6,157 nucleotides of DNA from Ktedonobacter sp. (GTDB lineage Bacteria > Chloroflexota > Ktedonobacteria > Ktedonobacterales > Ktedonobacteraceae). Shown piece after piece: positions 1 through 5,771 of the stretch (position 1 is the first letter of the stretch; the number at the start of each line of letters is the position of its first letter). The position numbers and the translations under genes were made by a program. The notes beneath the pieces are model-generated. The model was not told where the DNA came from, made no database searches, and worked only from the letters and a program-made list of their open reading frames with translations. The stretch is taken from the NCBI GenBank assembly GCA_003450555.1, contig DMFQ01000443.1, forward strand, positions 19,372 through 25,528, given 5' to 3'.

Positions 1-53
1 TACAAAAGAGGAGAGGAGGACACGTACATTGTGTCCTCCTCTCCTCTTTTGTA
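1..53. repeat. Perfect 23-bp inverted repeat with 7-nt loop
   Basis: Bases 1-23 (TACAAAAGAGGAGAGGAGG followed by ACAC) are the exact reverse complement of bases 31-53, with GTACATT (24-30) as the loop. One arm is almost pure purine and the other pure pyrimidine. The outer ends are an A-run on the left and a TTTT on the right. Read as RNA from either strand it is therefore a GC-rich stem followed by a short U-run, the form of a bidirectional intrinsic terminator. It could equally be a copy of an interspersed palindromic repeat or part of a small non-autonomous element. It begins at the first base of the window, so it may extend further left. The structure is certain; the role is not. Confidence 0.85.
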
Positions 54-112
54 GAGCGGAGAGGGAAGTCGAAAAACGGTTTGTGTCCTGCAGTGGTAGC
101 GAGGACCGAAGT

Positions 113-248
113 ATGCCTGGAGCAAGAGCTACAACAGCGCATCCCTGGAGTCCTTCTCAACAGCACATGCCCGGAGCCGAAGCTGCGACAGAACATGCCT
201 GGAGCAGCACTCAACAAGCTGCACCTGGAGTCGTGCTCAACAGAGCAA
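113..248. repeat. Degenerate tandem repeat, 26/28-bp units, 54-bp super-period
   Basis: A CCTGGAG-type core (one copy is CCCGGAG) recurs at 116, 144, 170, 198 and 224. The steps are 28, 26, 28 and 26, so the true period is about 54 bp made of two related half-units. The half-units share CCTGGAG at the left and a CTCAACAG- or AACAG-like right part. Units starting at 113 and 167 match at 20 of 28 positions. Translated in the frame of 29-343 the super-repeat gives two related 18-residue units, MPGARATTAHPWSPSQQH and MPGAEAATEHAWSSTQQA. The two half-units sit in different reading frames relative to each other (PGVLLN, PGAALN, PGVVLN), which argues against an ordinary coding repeat. It is probably a decayed minisatellite or a relic of a repeat-bearing gene. 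Confidence 0.7.
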
Positions 249-559
249 ATTGGCACCCCAACGATCACCCTCTACCACTATTCATAGTATACTGGCAGCT
301 ACTTTACTCACCCTTATTCAAGGCTTCAACCATTCTGGCATAGTTGCTGAGCGTAAGGGCTTCTTATAAGCGGGATGAGCGATGCCGCTTACCCAATGAT
401 TGTGAATAAATAGAGAAGACTCTTTTTTGTCTTATGTAAGATATGAAAGCAAGCATAGGAAGGGATGAAGATAAGATATGATATCATATAGTATAGATTG
501 CATCACATTTGACTGGACCAGTTGCAAAGCTGCCGCTGTGTCCATGCCATACATAACTC
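249..559. other. Intergenic stretch with small palindromes
   Basis: I see no gene here: the open frames are short and none has a ribosome binding site. Small structures can be read directly. TAAGCGG (367-373) and CCGCTTA (385-391) form a 7-bp stem with an 11-nt loop. AAGAC (416-420) pairs with GTCTT (429-433) across a T-rich loop. TAAGATATGA occurs twice (437-446 and 472-481). ATATGATATCATAT (476-489) is a perfect 14-bp palindrome, and ACTGG-A-CCAGT (512-522) is a shorter one. The last three lie upstream of the zinc-ribbon gene and could be operator or promoter elements, but I could not fit a convincing -35/-10 pair. Confidence 0.5.
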
Positions 560-565
560 AGGAGG
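560..565 (+). promoter_or_regulatory. Ribosome binding site of the zinc-ribbon gene
   Basis: AGGAGG, a near-complete Shine-Dalgarno sequence, ends 10 nt before the ATG at 576. This decides the start: the same frame is open from 522, but the earlier codon has no such site. Confidence 0.8.
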
Positions 566-575
566 AATTTTTCGT

Positions 576-746
576 ATGAAAGCCGTAAAAACTCATGTTG
601 GCCGTTGCGATACCTGTGGCGAGCCGGCTGCCTATGCACAACTGCTGGCAGGAGGGCGTAAATTTCTTTTTTGTGAGCAGCACGCTCCCCTACTTGTAAA
701 AAAGCAGGCCGAAGCAACGGCTACCACAGAAAAAGGGAAGAAGTAA
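576..746 (+). CDS. Small zinc-ribbon protein, 56 aa
   Basis: This encodes a 56-residue protein with the pattern C11-x2-C14 ... C33-x2-H36 (RCDTCGEP and FLFCEQH), a four-ligand zinc-ribbon or zinc-knuckle. The ligand pairs are separated by 18 residues that include a glycine-containing turn (LAGGRKF). The tail after residue 41 is rich in Lys, Ala, Thr and Glu and looks disordered. From memory, the pattern resembles short actinobacterial proteins of the DUF7455 kind (CDxCG ... LxFCxHH). This is recall, not a search result. Function is unknown: it could bind nucleic acid or a protein partner. It has no signal peptide or membrane segment, so it is presumably cytoplasmic. The ATG at 576 follows a strong AGGAGG. 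The gene converges on the histidine kinase, with 18 bp between stops. The cysteine pattern and ribosome binding site make a real gene likely despite its size. Confidence 0.8.
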   Translation: MKAVKTHVGRCDTCGEPAAYAQLLAGGRKFLFCEQHAPLLVKKQAEATATTEKGKK

Positions 747-764
747 GAAAGTAAGAAAGTAAGG
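743..764. repeat. Octamer tandem repeat spanning the convergent stops
   Basis: GTAAGAAA occurs at 743-750 and 751-758, followed by a partial GTAAGG at 759-764. The first copy contains the TAA stop of the zinc-ribbon gene, and the array ends directly before the kinase stop codon (765-767 on the reverse strand). It fills the whole gap between the two convergent genes and leaves no room for a conventional terminator hairpin. Replication slippage could change its copy number. Confidence 0.7.
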
Positions 765-3700
765 CTACTCAACCATTGGCATCTGAATGTGGAATGTGGA
801 ACCTTCTCCGGGAATACCCTTACTCTCGACCCAGATTTTTCCTTGCATAGCTTCGATCAGGCGACGCGAGATATACAGGCCGAGGCCAGAACCACGCACG
901 GGGCTATTGATATCCCGCTCCAGTCGCACAAAGCGCTTAAAGATGTGTGGTTGCTCCTGCGGTGCGATACCCAGGCCTCTATCGCTCACGCTAATAACAA
1001 CGGAACGGCTCTTGTCAGCGACGGCACGCGCGGTGAATGTAAGCGGTGTAAGCGCTGGTGAATACTTCAAAGCATTCGCGCTGATATTGACCAGTACCTG
1101 GCGCAACCGTCCTGCATCGGCTCTTACCGCAAGGTGCGGTGGGATGTCGATGCGTACCTCCCGCCGTTCCTTTATCAGTTGTAGCTCAATAAGATCAAGG
1201 ACACTATTGATCATCTTTGACACTGATACCCGCTCCATCAGTGCAGGGCGAATACCGGCCTCCATTTCCAGGCGGCTGACATCCATAACATTGTCGAGGA
1301 GCACCACCAGTTCCTCGCAACTGCGGCGCGCTTTTTGCAGAAATTCCCGACGCTGCTCGGTTGGCAGTGCATCATCGTATTGTGCCATCAACTCAATATA
1401 CCCCTGTACAGCAGTAAGAGGAGTACGCAGCTCGTGAGAGGCCGTCATCATAAACTGGTCTTTGAGCTGATCAACCTCTTGCAGGCGCTGATGAGCCGTG
1501 CGCTGTCTTTGATAGAGATACGCGTTTGTCAGTGCCACTACCGCCTGTTCCGCGAAATCTTGCGCTTGCGGCAATTCAGCGATCGAAAGTGATTGCTTGT
1601 CGACTGTCCCAGACCGGAGTGAACGAGCCAGTATAAGCAGGCCAAGTGGATCGCCGCCAGAGATCAAAGGCGCGAAAATGGCTGAAGGCACGAAGCGGCG
1701 CACCAATCTTTCGCGTAGTAGAGAGGTTGGGAAGCCATTTATTATCTCCCTTGTGGGAATATATGCTGGATGTTTAGCGGTTAATTTTGAGCGCGAGGAG
1801 GATATAGGAATAGTCAGGGGTGTATTATGTGGTGGGATAGTAAATGGTATCAAAACCGGCTGTAGCCCTGTAAGGGGTTGTGCCTCGTATTCGGCCAGGT
1901 ATATTGATGGCCAGTCGCTCAATGACGTAACAGGTTCATGATCATCTGCATAAACCGCAAGCGGCACGAGCTTTCCAACGTTATCAACGCCATAGAGCAA
2001 GGCATAGTCTGCTCGCAGCGCATTGGCCGCCTCGCTGCAAATAAGCTGTTGAATTTCGGAAGGCTCTACGACGGCGGCATTCAGGCGTGCCGTAATATTA
2101 GCCATTGCTTTCGCAAATATTTCTTGTTCGTAGATAGTTTGATAAAGCCGTGTATGTTCAATGATCGGGGCAACCTGTTCTGCGTAGGTTTTGGCCATGT
2201 TTTTGTTATGCTGACTAAGGTGTTTTTCAATGCGACTGCCGAACCCCAAACTCCCCAGGTATTTTTCCTGATAGATCAGCGGTATAAAAAGCGTTGTGCG
2301 CATGTTTTGTTCATGATGCCATTTTTCTACCTCTGATGGGAGCTTTATAGTGTGAGCGAACCAGTTCACATGCTCTTCTTTTGAAAAAAGAAGCGTACTC
2401 TGTGGGGGATTCTTCTCCTCAAGCCGCCAGCTTATCGCTTCTGCTGAAGCAGCAGTTGCGGCAAGAATCAGTAGACGTGATTGCGCATTGAGTGGATGAT
2501 CGTGTCCCTCTTTGAGGATCAGGATAGCAGTATCAAAGCCCAACAGAGATGTTGCTATGATTACGATTCGCTCAAGGAGTTTGTCAAGCTCAAGTATATT
2601 GGTAAGTTCAATCCCTATCAGCCGCAGCTGTTCAGCCTCTTTACGACCCCGCTCGCGCTCTTGTAAGAGTACTTCGTTCTCACCTGTGGTGATCGCGTAG
2701 CGAACCGCAACCATGATACCGACGATGCCGGTGAGCACCACCAGGAAAAAGGATCGGTCAGAGTTCATTGTGCGGTCGGAATATGCGCTGTACAGGGTCA
2801 ATGCAAGCAGCACGGCAAGGGGAAGGTAGATGAGTGTACTTTGAAGCAGGATACGGCGGCGTTGCAGTTTATTGCTGCGACGAAGATGTCCCGCTACCTG
2901 CGTGACTACGTGGTCAGAATGTGCCTGCTTATTGTAGGCTCTGCGCGTCAGGTCAGCATATTGATAGAGAGCGGAGAGTCCAAATAACAAGAAACTCATG
3001 AACCAGAAGGGATCGATGTAGATCATACCCCTGTAATAGGTGTGTATTGTCAGGATATAGCTATAAGCGGTGTCAGCCCAGATCTGACAGAGGATACCGA
3101 TAGCAAAGATGGCCAATGAGTTGCGCAGGACAGGTTCTATGCGTCGCTGAACGAGTAATACAACGGCGAGAATGAGCAGTATATCCCAAAAAGGGTACGA
3201 GAGCGTCACAAAAGAAGTATAGAACGTTTCATGCGCATTCTTATTGGTTATAAACAGGGTGTTGATGAAAAAATACCAGCTTACTCCCAGGATACAGAGC
3301 GTTGTAATCAGCGCATCGAGGGTGACCCGTTTGCGGAAACGTATAGTTGAGGGCATAATGAGTAACGCAACGAATGTGAGTGGATAGAAGAGCGTAAAGC
3401 CTATATCGCTCAGCGAAGGTACCAGATTCAACACTCCTACCTGCTGTAGGAAGGCGTAGTAGATTCCGCCCAGACATTTTGCCAGCAATCCTAAACCGGC
3501 CAGAAGCCACGCTAACTGATAGCGTCGTTCCAGCCGCAGGGGCCCATTGCGTGCCCGGTAGACGGTGATGAAGGCCCACACAGCTCCAATGAAGGCAGAT
3601 AGTGGATACATGATATGGGCTAAAAGTGTTAAACCTCTGTCACCACCAATGTGAAAGAGGAACCAGAGTACAGAGATAGTGACCAGTACGACAAAGATGG

Positions 3701-3824
3701 TTGTAGCAATGTAATTTTGTCGACCCAGTTTTTGTAAATATGCACGAGTTAACTCATCGTTTACAGTCGTTCTCAATGATTTCCTCGCTGTCGGGTGTGG
3801 GTTAGCCTCATTTCTTGTTCGCAA
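765..3824 (-). CDS. Membrane-bound double-GAF sensor histidine kinase
   Basis: This is a sensor kinase of up to 1019 residues that should autophosphorylate on histidine and pass the phosphate to a response regulator not encoded here. The N-terminal part has about ten hydrophobic segments (near 38-58, 64-89, 103-125, 136-158, 168-192, 206-226, 235-257, 269-290, 325-347, 358-377). Motifs such as PSLSDIGFTLFYPL and SYPFWD recall the eight-helix input region of many actinobacterial and Chloroflexota GGDEF and kinase proteins (from memory). A charged linker (about 380-420) leads to two GAF-like domains (about 400-560 and 565-770). HisKA follows, with phospho-acceptor H797 in ASHELRTP. The ATPase domain has an N box (N913, N917, KYSP), G1 (DRGLG, D948), an F box (IFKRF) and G2 (GSGLGL, 978-983). 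All catalytic motifs are intact. There is no ATG start. The longest frame begins at a TTG (3824). A second TTG at 3776 (residue 17) has a better ribosome binding site and may be the true start. Residue numbers follow the longer form. Confidence 0.93.
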   Translation of the reverse strand: MRTRNEANPHPTARKSLRTTVNDELTRAYLQKLGRQNYIATTIFVVLVTISVLWFLFHIGGDRGLTLLAHIMYPLSAFIGAVWAFITVYRARNGPLRLERRYQLAWLLAGLGLLAKCLGGIYYAFLQQVGVLNLVPSLSDIGFTLFYPLTFVALLIMPSTIRFRKRVTLDALITTLCILGVSWYFFINTLFITNKNAHETFYTSFVTLSYPFWDILLILAVVLLVQRRIEPVLRNSLAIFAIGILCQIWADTAYSYILTIHTYYRGMIYIDPFWFMSFLLFGLSALYQYADLTRRAYNKQAHSDHVVTQVAGHLRRSNKLQRRRILLQSTLIYLPLAVLLALTLYSAYSDRTMNSDRSFFLVVLTGIVGIMVAVRYAITTGENEVLLQERERGRKEAEQLRLIGIELTNILELDKLLERIVIIATSLLGFDTAILILKEGHDHPLNAQSRLLILAATAASAEAISWRLEEKNPPQSTLLFSKEEHVNWFAHTIKLPSEVEKWHHEQNMRTTLFIPLIYQEKYLGSLGFGSRIEKHLSQHNKNMAKTYAEQVAPIIEHTRLYQTIYEQEIFAKAMANITARLNAAVVEPSEIQQLICSEAANALRADYALLYGVDNVGKLVPLAVYADDHEPVTSLSDWPSIYLAEYEAQPLTGLQPVLIPFTIPPHNTPLTIPISSSRSKLTAKHPAYIPTREIINGFPTSLLRERLVRRFVPSAIFAPLISGGDPLGLLILARSLRSGTVDKQSLSIAELPQAQDFAEQAVVALTNAYLYQRQRTAHQRLQEVDQLKDQFMMTASHELRTPLTAVQGYIELMAQYDDALPTEQRREFLQKARRSCEELVVLLDNVMDVSRLEMEAGIRPALMERVSVSKMINSVLDLIELQLIKERREVRIDIPPHLAVRADAGRLRQVLVNISANALKYSPALTPLTFTARAVADKSRSVVISVSDRGLGIAPQEQPHIFKRFVRLERDINSPVRGSGLGLYISRRLIEAMQGKIWVESKGIPGEGSTFHIQMPMVE
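3781..3786 (-). promoter_or_regulatory. Ribosome binding site favouring the inner kinase start
   Basis: On the reverse strand GAGGAA lies 4 nt before the TTG whose first base is 3776; counted as GAGGA the spacing is 5 nt. The outer TTG at 3824 has only a weak GGA four bases upstream. The inner start would give a 1003-residue protein, still beginning before the first membrane segment. Confidence 0.5.
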
Positions 3825-3863
3825 TACGTCCGATTTTGTTTTATTCTGTGTATTATTAAAGAT

Positions 3864-3892
3864 AGTATATACAAACTTCCCTTGTTTGTCAC
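3864..3892 (-). promoter_or_regulatory. Sigma70-type promoter of the histidine kinase gene
   Basis: Read on the reverse strand, GTGACA (3887-3892, five of six matches to TTGACA) is followed after exactly 17 nt by TATACT (3864-3869, five of six matches to TATAAT). Transcription would start near 3857, giving a leader of about 33 nt to the outer TTG or about 80 nt to the inner one. The element sits in the divergent gap shared with the BKACE gene. I could not find an equally good promoter pointing the other way. Confidence 0.6.
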
Positions 3893-3920
3893 TTTTCCAG
3901 ACAAAAGGGGTTTCTTTATC

Positions 3921-3927
3921 AGAGAGG
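3921..3927 (+). promoter_or_regulatory. Ribosome binding site of the BKACE gene
   Basis: AGAGAGG ends 10 nt before the ATG at 3938. The ATG at 3928, immediately after it, is out of frame with the enzyme. The family-conserved N-terminus (RPVIITAALVGAE) begins directly at 3938, which supports that start. Confidence 0.6.
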
Positions 3928-3937
3928 ATGGTTTCCT

Positions 3938-4759
3938 ATGCGACCAGTTATCATTACAGCAGCGCTAGTGGGCGCCGAAGTAACAAAAGCGCAGCAGCCT
4001 TTTTTACCGGTAACCACGCGGGAGATCATTCAGTCCGCCGTAGAGTGTCACGAGGCTGGTGCGGCGGTTATCCATATTCACGTGCGTGATGCTGAAGGCA
4101 ACGCTACCCAGGATGCCCGGCTCTTCCGCGAGGTGGTAGAGGGGATTCGCGCTCGTTGCGATGTGATTACGCAAGTGTCGACCGGCGGAGCAATCTGGAT
4201 GAGCGCAGAAGAACGACTCCAGAGTATCGAGTGCATGCCCGACATGGCAACCCTTACCACGGGAACGGTAAACTTTGGCGAGGGCGTATTTATGAACAAT
4301 CGCCAGTTGGTGGAGACCTTTGCGCGGCGTCTGCGTGAAAATGGCATTGTTCCGGAGATTGAAATTTTTGATATGGGGATGCTTGATGAGGCCCTGCGTT
4401 TACGCAGTATGGGATTGATAACTGATCCCGTGCAGTTCGATTTCGTCATGGGTGTTCCAGGCGCTATCGGAACTGACCCGGCTCACCTGGTGCACATGGT
4501 ACGTTCTCTTCCCGCGGGAAGCACGTGGAGTGTGGCGGGCATTGCGCGGCATCAATTGACCCTTGGTATGATTGCCCTTGCCATGGGTGGCCACGTGCGT
4601 GTCGGTTTCGAGGATAATATCTATTACCGTAAAGGGCAATTAGCTCAAAGCAACGCGGAACTGGTGGCACGCATTGTCCGTATCGCCCGCGAGTTGGACC
4701 GCCCAGTAGCTACTCCTGATGAGGCGAGAGAAATATTGCAGCTCGCGAGGTATAAATAG
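3938..4759 (+). CDS. BKACE-family beta-keto acid cleavage enzyme (DUF849)
   Basis: This is a 273-residue TIM-barrel enzyme of the BKACE family. Family members condense a beta-keto acid with acetyl-CoA and cleave the product to acetoacetate and a new CoA ester. The founding member is 3-keto-5-aminohexanoate cleavage enzyme (Kce) of lysine fermentation. The zinc ligands are visible as HIH (H46, H48) and E225 in GHVRVGFEDN. E14, R221 and D226 correspond to the catalytic residues known for Kce, with the same E14/H46/H48 numbering and a five-residue offset at the C-terminal end. STGG (81-84), TTGTVNFG (107-114) and EIFDMGM (142-148) are further family signatures. Length is normal and nothing is broken. 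It stands alone, divergent from the kinase and convergent with the Uma2 gene. No kce-pathway neighbours (aminomutases, 3,5-diaminohexanoate dehydrogenase) are present, so lysine fermentation is not supported. The family is confident; the substrate is unknown. Confidence 0.93.
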   Translation: MRPVIITAALVGAEVTKAQQPFLPVTTREIIQSAVECHEAGAAVIHIHVRDAEGNATQDARLFREVVEGIRARCDVITQVSTGGAIWMSAEERLQSIECMPDMATLTTGTVNFGEGVFMNNRQLVETFARRLRENGIVPEIEIFDMGMLDEALRLRSMGLITDPVQFDFVMGVPGAIGTDPAHLVHMVRSLPAGSTWSVAGIARHQLTLGMIALAMGGHVRVGFEDNIYYRKGQLAQSNAELVARIVRIARELDRPVATPDEAREILQLARYK

Positions 4760-4818
4760 GAGGAAACTGGGTTTTGATAGAAAGAATGGTAAGCAGAGAA
4801 CGCCCATGCGCACTGATA

Positions 4819-5409
4819 TTATGTGCCCAGATGTTTGTCGTTCTCTTCTTTTTCAAAAATCACGTCTTCATAGGCACCTGCTACAGGAAAGCGTACATCA
4901 AGGCTTGATAACTCAACCTCATCATCTGCTTCAAAAGCATCATAGATCCACTTTTTTTGCTCTTTTCGATAGATCTCTATCCTCATGGATCGGCTGTCTA
5001 CCAGAAGGTACTCCTCAATAGATAGGCAAGCAAGGTAACATTGAAGTTTTCTTCCCCGGTCGCGTGCCTCTGTGCTTGGGGAGAGTACTTCAACGACAAG
5101 ACAGGGCGATTGAATGAGATCAGCAACGCCTCGATCACGTGGATCACAAGTAACAGTGACATCAGGATGAAAGTAGCGTTCCTCAGAGACACGTACTTTC
5201 ATGTCGGAGTTATAAACGCGGCATGGACCACCACGGAGTAAACTCCTCAGGATAGCATAGATATTTCCACTAATCGTGGCGTGATTGGCACTTCCACCTG
5301 ACATCATGTACGCATAGCCGTCAAGATATTCGTAGCGTGTATCAAGATTGTTCTCTTCGAGTTCAAAATACTCCTCAACACTCATTCTTGGCGTATGCTT
5401 TAATGCCAT
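4819..5409 (-). CDS. Uma2 family (DUF820) nuclease-like protein
   Basis: This 196-residue protein has the Uma2/DUF820 layout, a branch of the PD-(D/E)XK nuclease fold. Visible signatures in order are MSVEEYFELEE (9-19), RYEYLDGYAYMMSGG (25-39, with E27), HATISGNI (43-50), HPDVTV (81-86, with D83), LVVEVLSPST (104-113, with E107), then D117, K121 and Y125, and EEYLLVD (132-138). E27, D83, E107 and K121 are the expected metal-site and catalytic positions, and all are present, so the site looks intact. The charged tail (EKEENDKHLGT) is variable in the family. Uma2 genes occur in many copies in cyanobacteria and Chloroflexota. Their biological role is largely unproven, though nuclease activity is predicted. 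The start ATG at 5409 has AAGGA (5418-5422, reverse strand) 8 nt upstream. An extended -10 promoter lies about 60 nt upstream. The gene converges on BKACE with a 59-bp gap. Confidence 0.92.
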   Translation of the reverse strand: MALKHTPRMSVEEYFELEENNLDTRYEYLDGYAYMMSGGSANHATISGNIYAILRSLLRGGPCRVYNSDMKVRVSEERYFHPDVTVTCDPRDRGVADLIQSPCLVVEVLSPSTEARDRGRKLQCYLACLSIEEYLLVDSRSMRIEIYRKEQKKWIYDAFEADDEVELSSLDVRFPVAGAYEDVIFEKEENDKHLGT

Positions 5410-5466
5410 GTGTTGTATCCTTCTCTGTGAGTGTAGCCTTAAACTTTTCTATGAGATATCGGTTCC

Positions 5467-5475
5467 ATTATATCA
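5467..5475 (-). promoter_or_regulatory. Extended -10 promoter of the Uma2 gene
   Basis: On the reverse strand the sequence is TGATATAAT: a perfect TATAAT (5467-5472) preceded by the extended TG motif. No good -35 hexamer is present at 16-18 nt. The -35 position falls at about 5491-5496, the outer end of the palindrome at 5491-5524. Transcription would start near 5460, giving a leader of about 50 nt. Confidence 0.55.
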
Positions 5476-5490
5476 TGGTGACGCTTGTGA

Positions 5491-5524
5491 TTTGTAGGGA
5501 CGCAATTCATTGCGCCCCTACAAA
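5491..5524. repeat. Imperfect 15-bp palindrome, TTTGTAGGG/CCCTACAAA ends
   Basis: TTTGTAGGGACGCAA (5491-5505) pairs with TTGCGCCCCTACAAA (5510-5524) around the loop TTCA, with a single mismatch (A5500 opposite C5515). From memory, close relatives of GGGCGCAATTCATTGCGCCC are scattered through Chloroflexota genomes, so this is probably one copy of an interspersed palindromic repeat. That is recall, not a search result. It lies immediately upstream of the Uma2 promoter and could also form a transcript hairpin, but no clear U-run follows on either strand. Confidence 0.75.
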
Positions 5525-5574
5525 TGTGTCTGTTCTTTCCCCTAAGGACGGAGAACCGATAGGAAAAACGAACA

Positions 5575-5604
5575 TTGACACAACCAGAGCATGCATGGTA
5601 CTAT
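5575..5604 (+). promoter_or_regulatory. Strong plus-strand promoter candidate with no nearby gene
   Basis: A perfect TTGACA (5575-5580) is followed after 18 nt by TACTAT (5599-5604, four of six matches to TATAAT), with an extended TG at 5596-5597 one base before it. Predicted start is near 5611. The nearest downstream plus-strand gene begins at 6088, so the transcript would either be an untranslated RNA or carry a leader of about 475 nt. Confidence 0.5.
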
Positions 5605-5714
5605 TCTCACGTCAGGTAATCAATCACGTGCAGCGCACTGCTGCGCCGAATTCATAATTCATACTGGTCAACAAAACTATGTACATCATTCACTTCATAC
5701 AAATGAGCAACTTT

Positions 5715-5747
5715 GCCGCCTAGGCGATCACGCCGGGCCTATGCGGC
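5715..5747. repeat. 11-bp inverted repeat, GC-rich hairpin
   Basis: GCCGCCTAGGC (5715-5725) and GCCTATGCGGC (5737-5747) are complementary at 10 of 11 positions, around an 11-nt loop GATCACGCCGG. It would be the central stem of the candidate RNA described at 5611-5820. Confidence 0.6.
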
Positions 5748-5771
5748 AGGAAGTGGCGCTATCTAAAGCAT

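Noticed and set aside
113..248. CRISPR array
   Set aside because: Units are degenerate, directly adjacent and have no unique spacers, and no cas genes are nearby. It is a tandem repeat, not repeat-spacer architecture.
29..343. Open frame of 104 codons covering the tandem repeat
   Set aside because: It would start at a TTG inside the loop and arm of the 1-53 hairpin with no proper ribosome binding site. Repeat half-units alternate frame, and the tail looks like random translation.
787..1437. 216-codon plus-strand frame antisense to the kinase
   Set aside because: The translation is rich in Ser and Arg, as expected from a shadow of the kinase HisKA/ATPase codons. It has no ribosome binding site or recognisable domain.
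4760..4818. Possible terminator between the convergent BKACE and Uma2 genes
   Set aside because: Only a 4-bp GCAC/GTGC stem with a 9-nt loop can be formed near 4808-4825, without a T-run. This is too weak to call.
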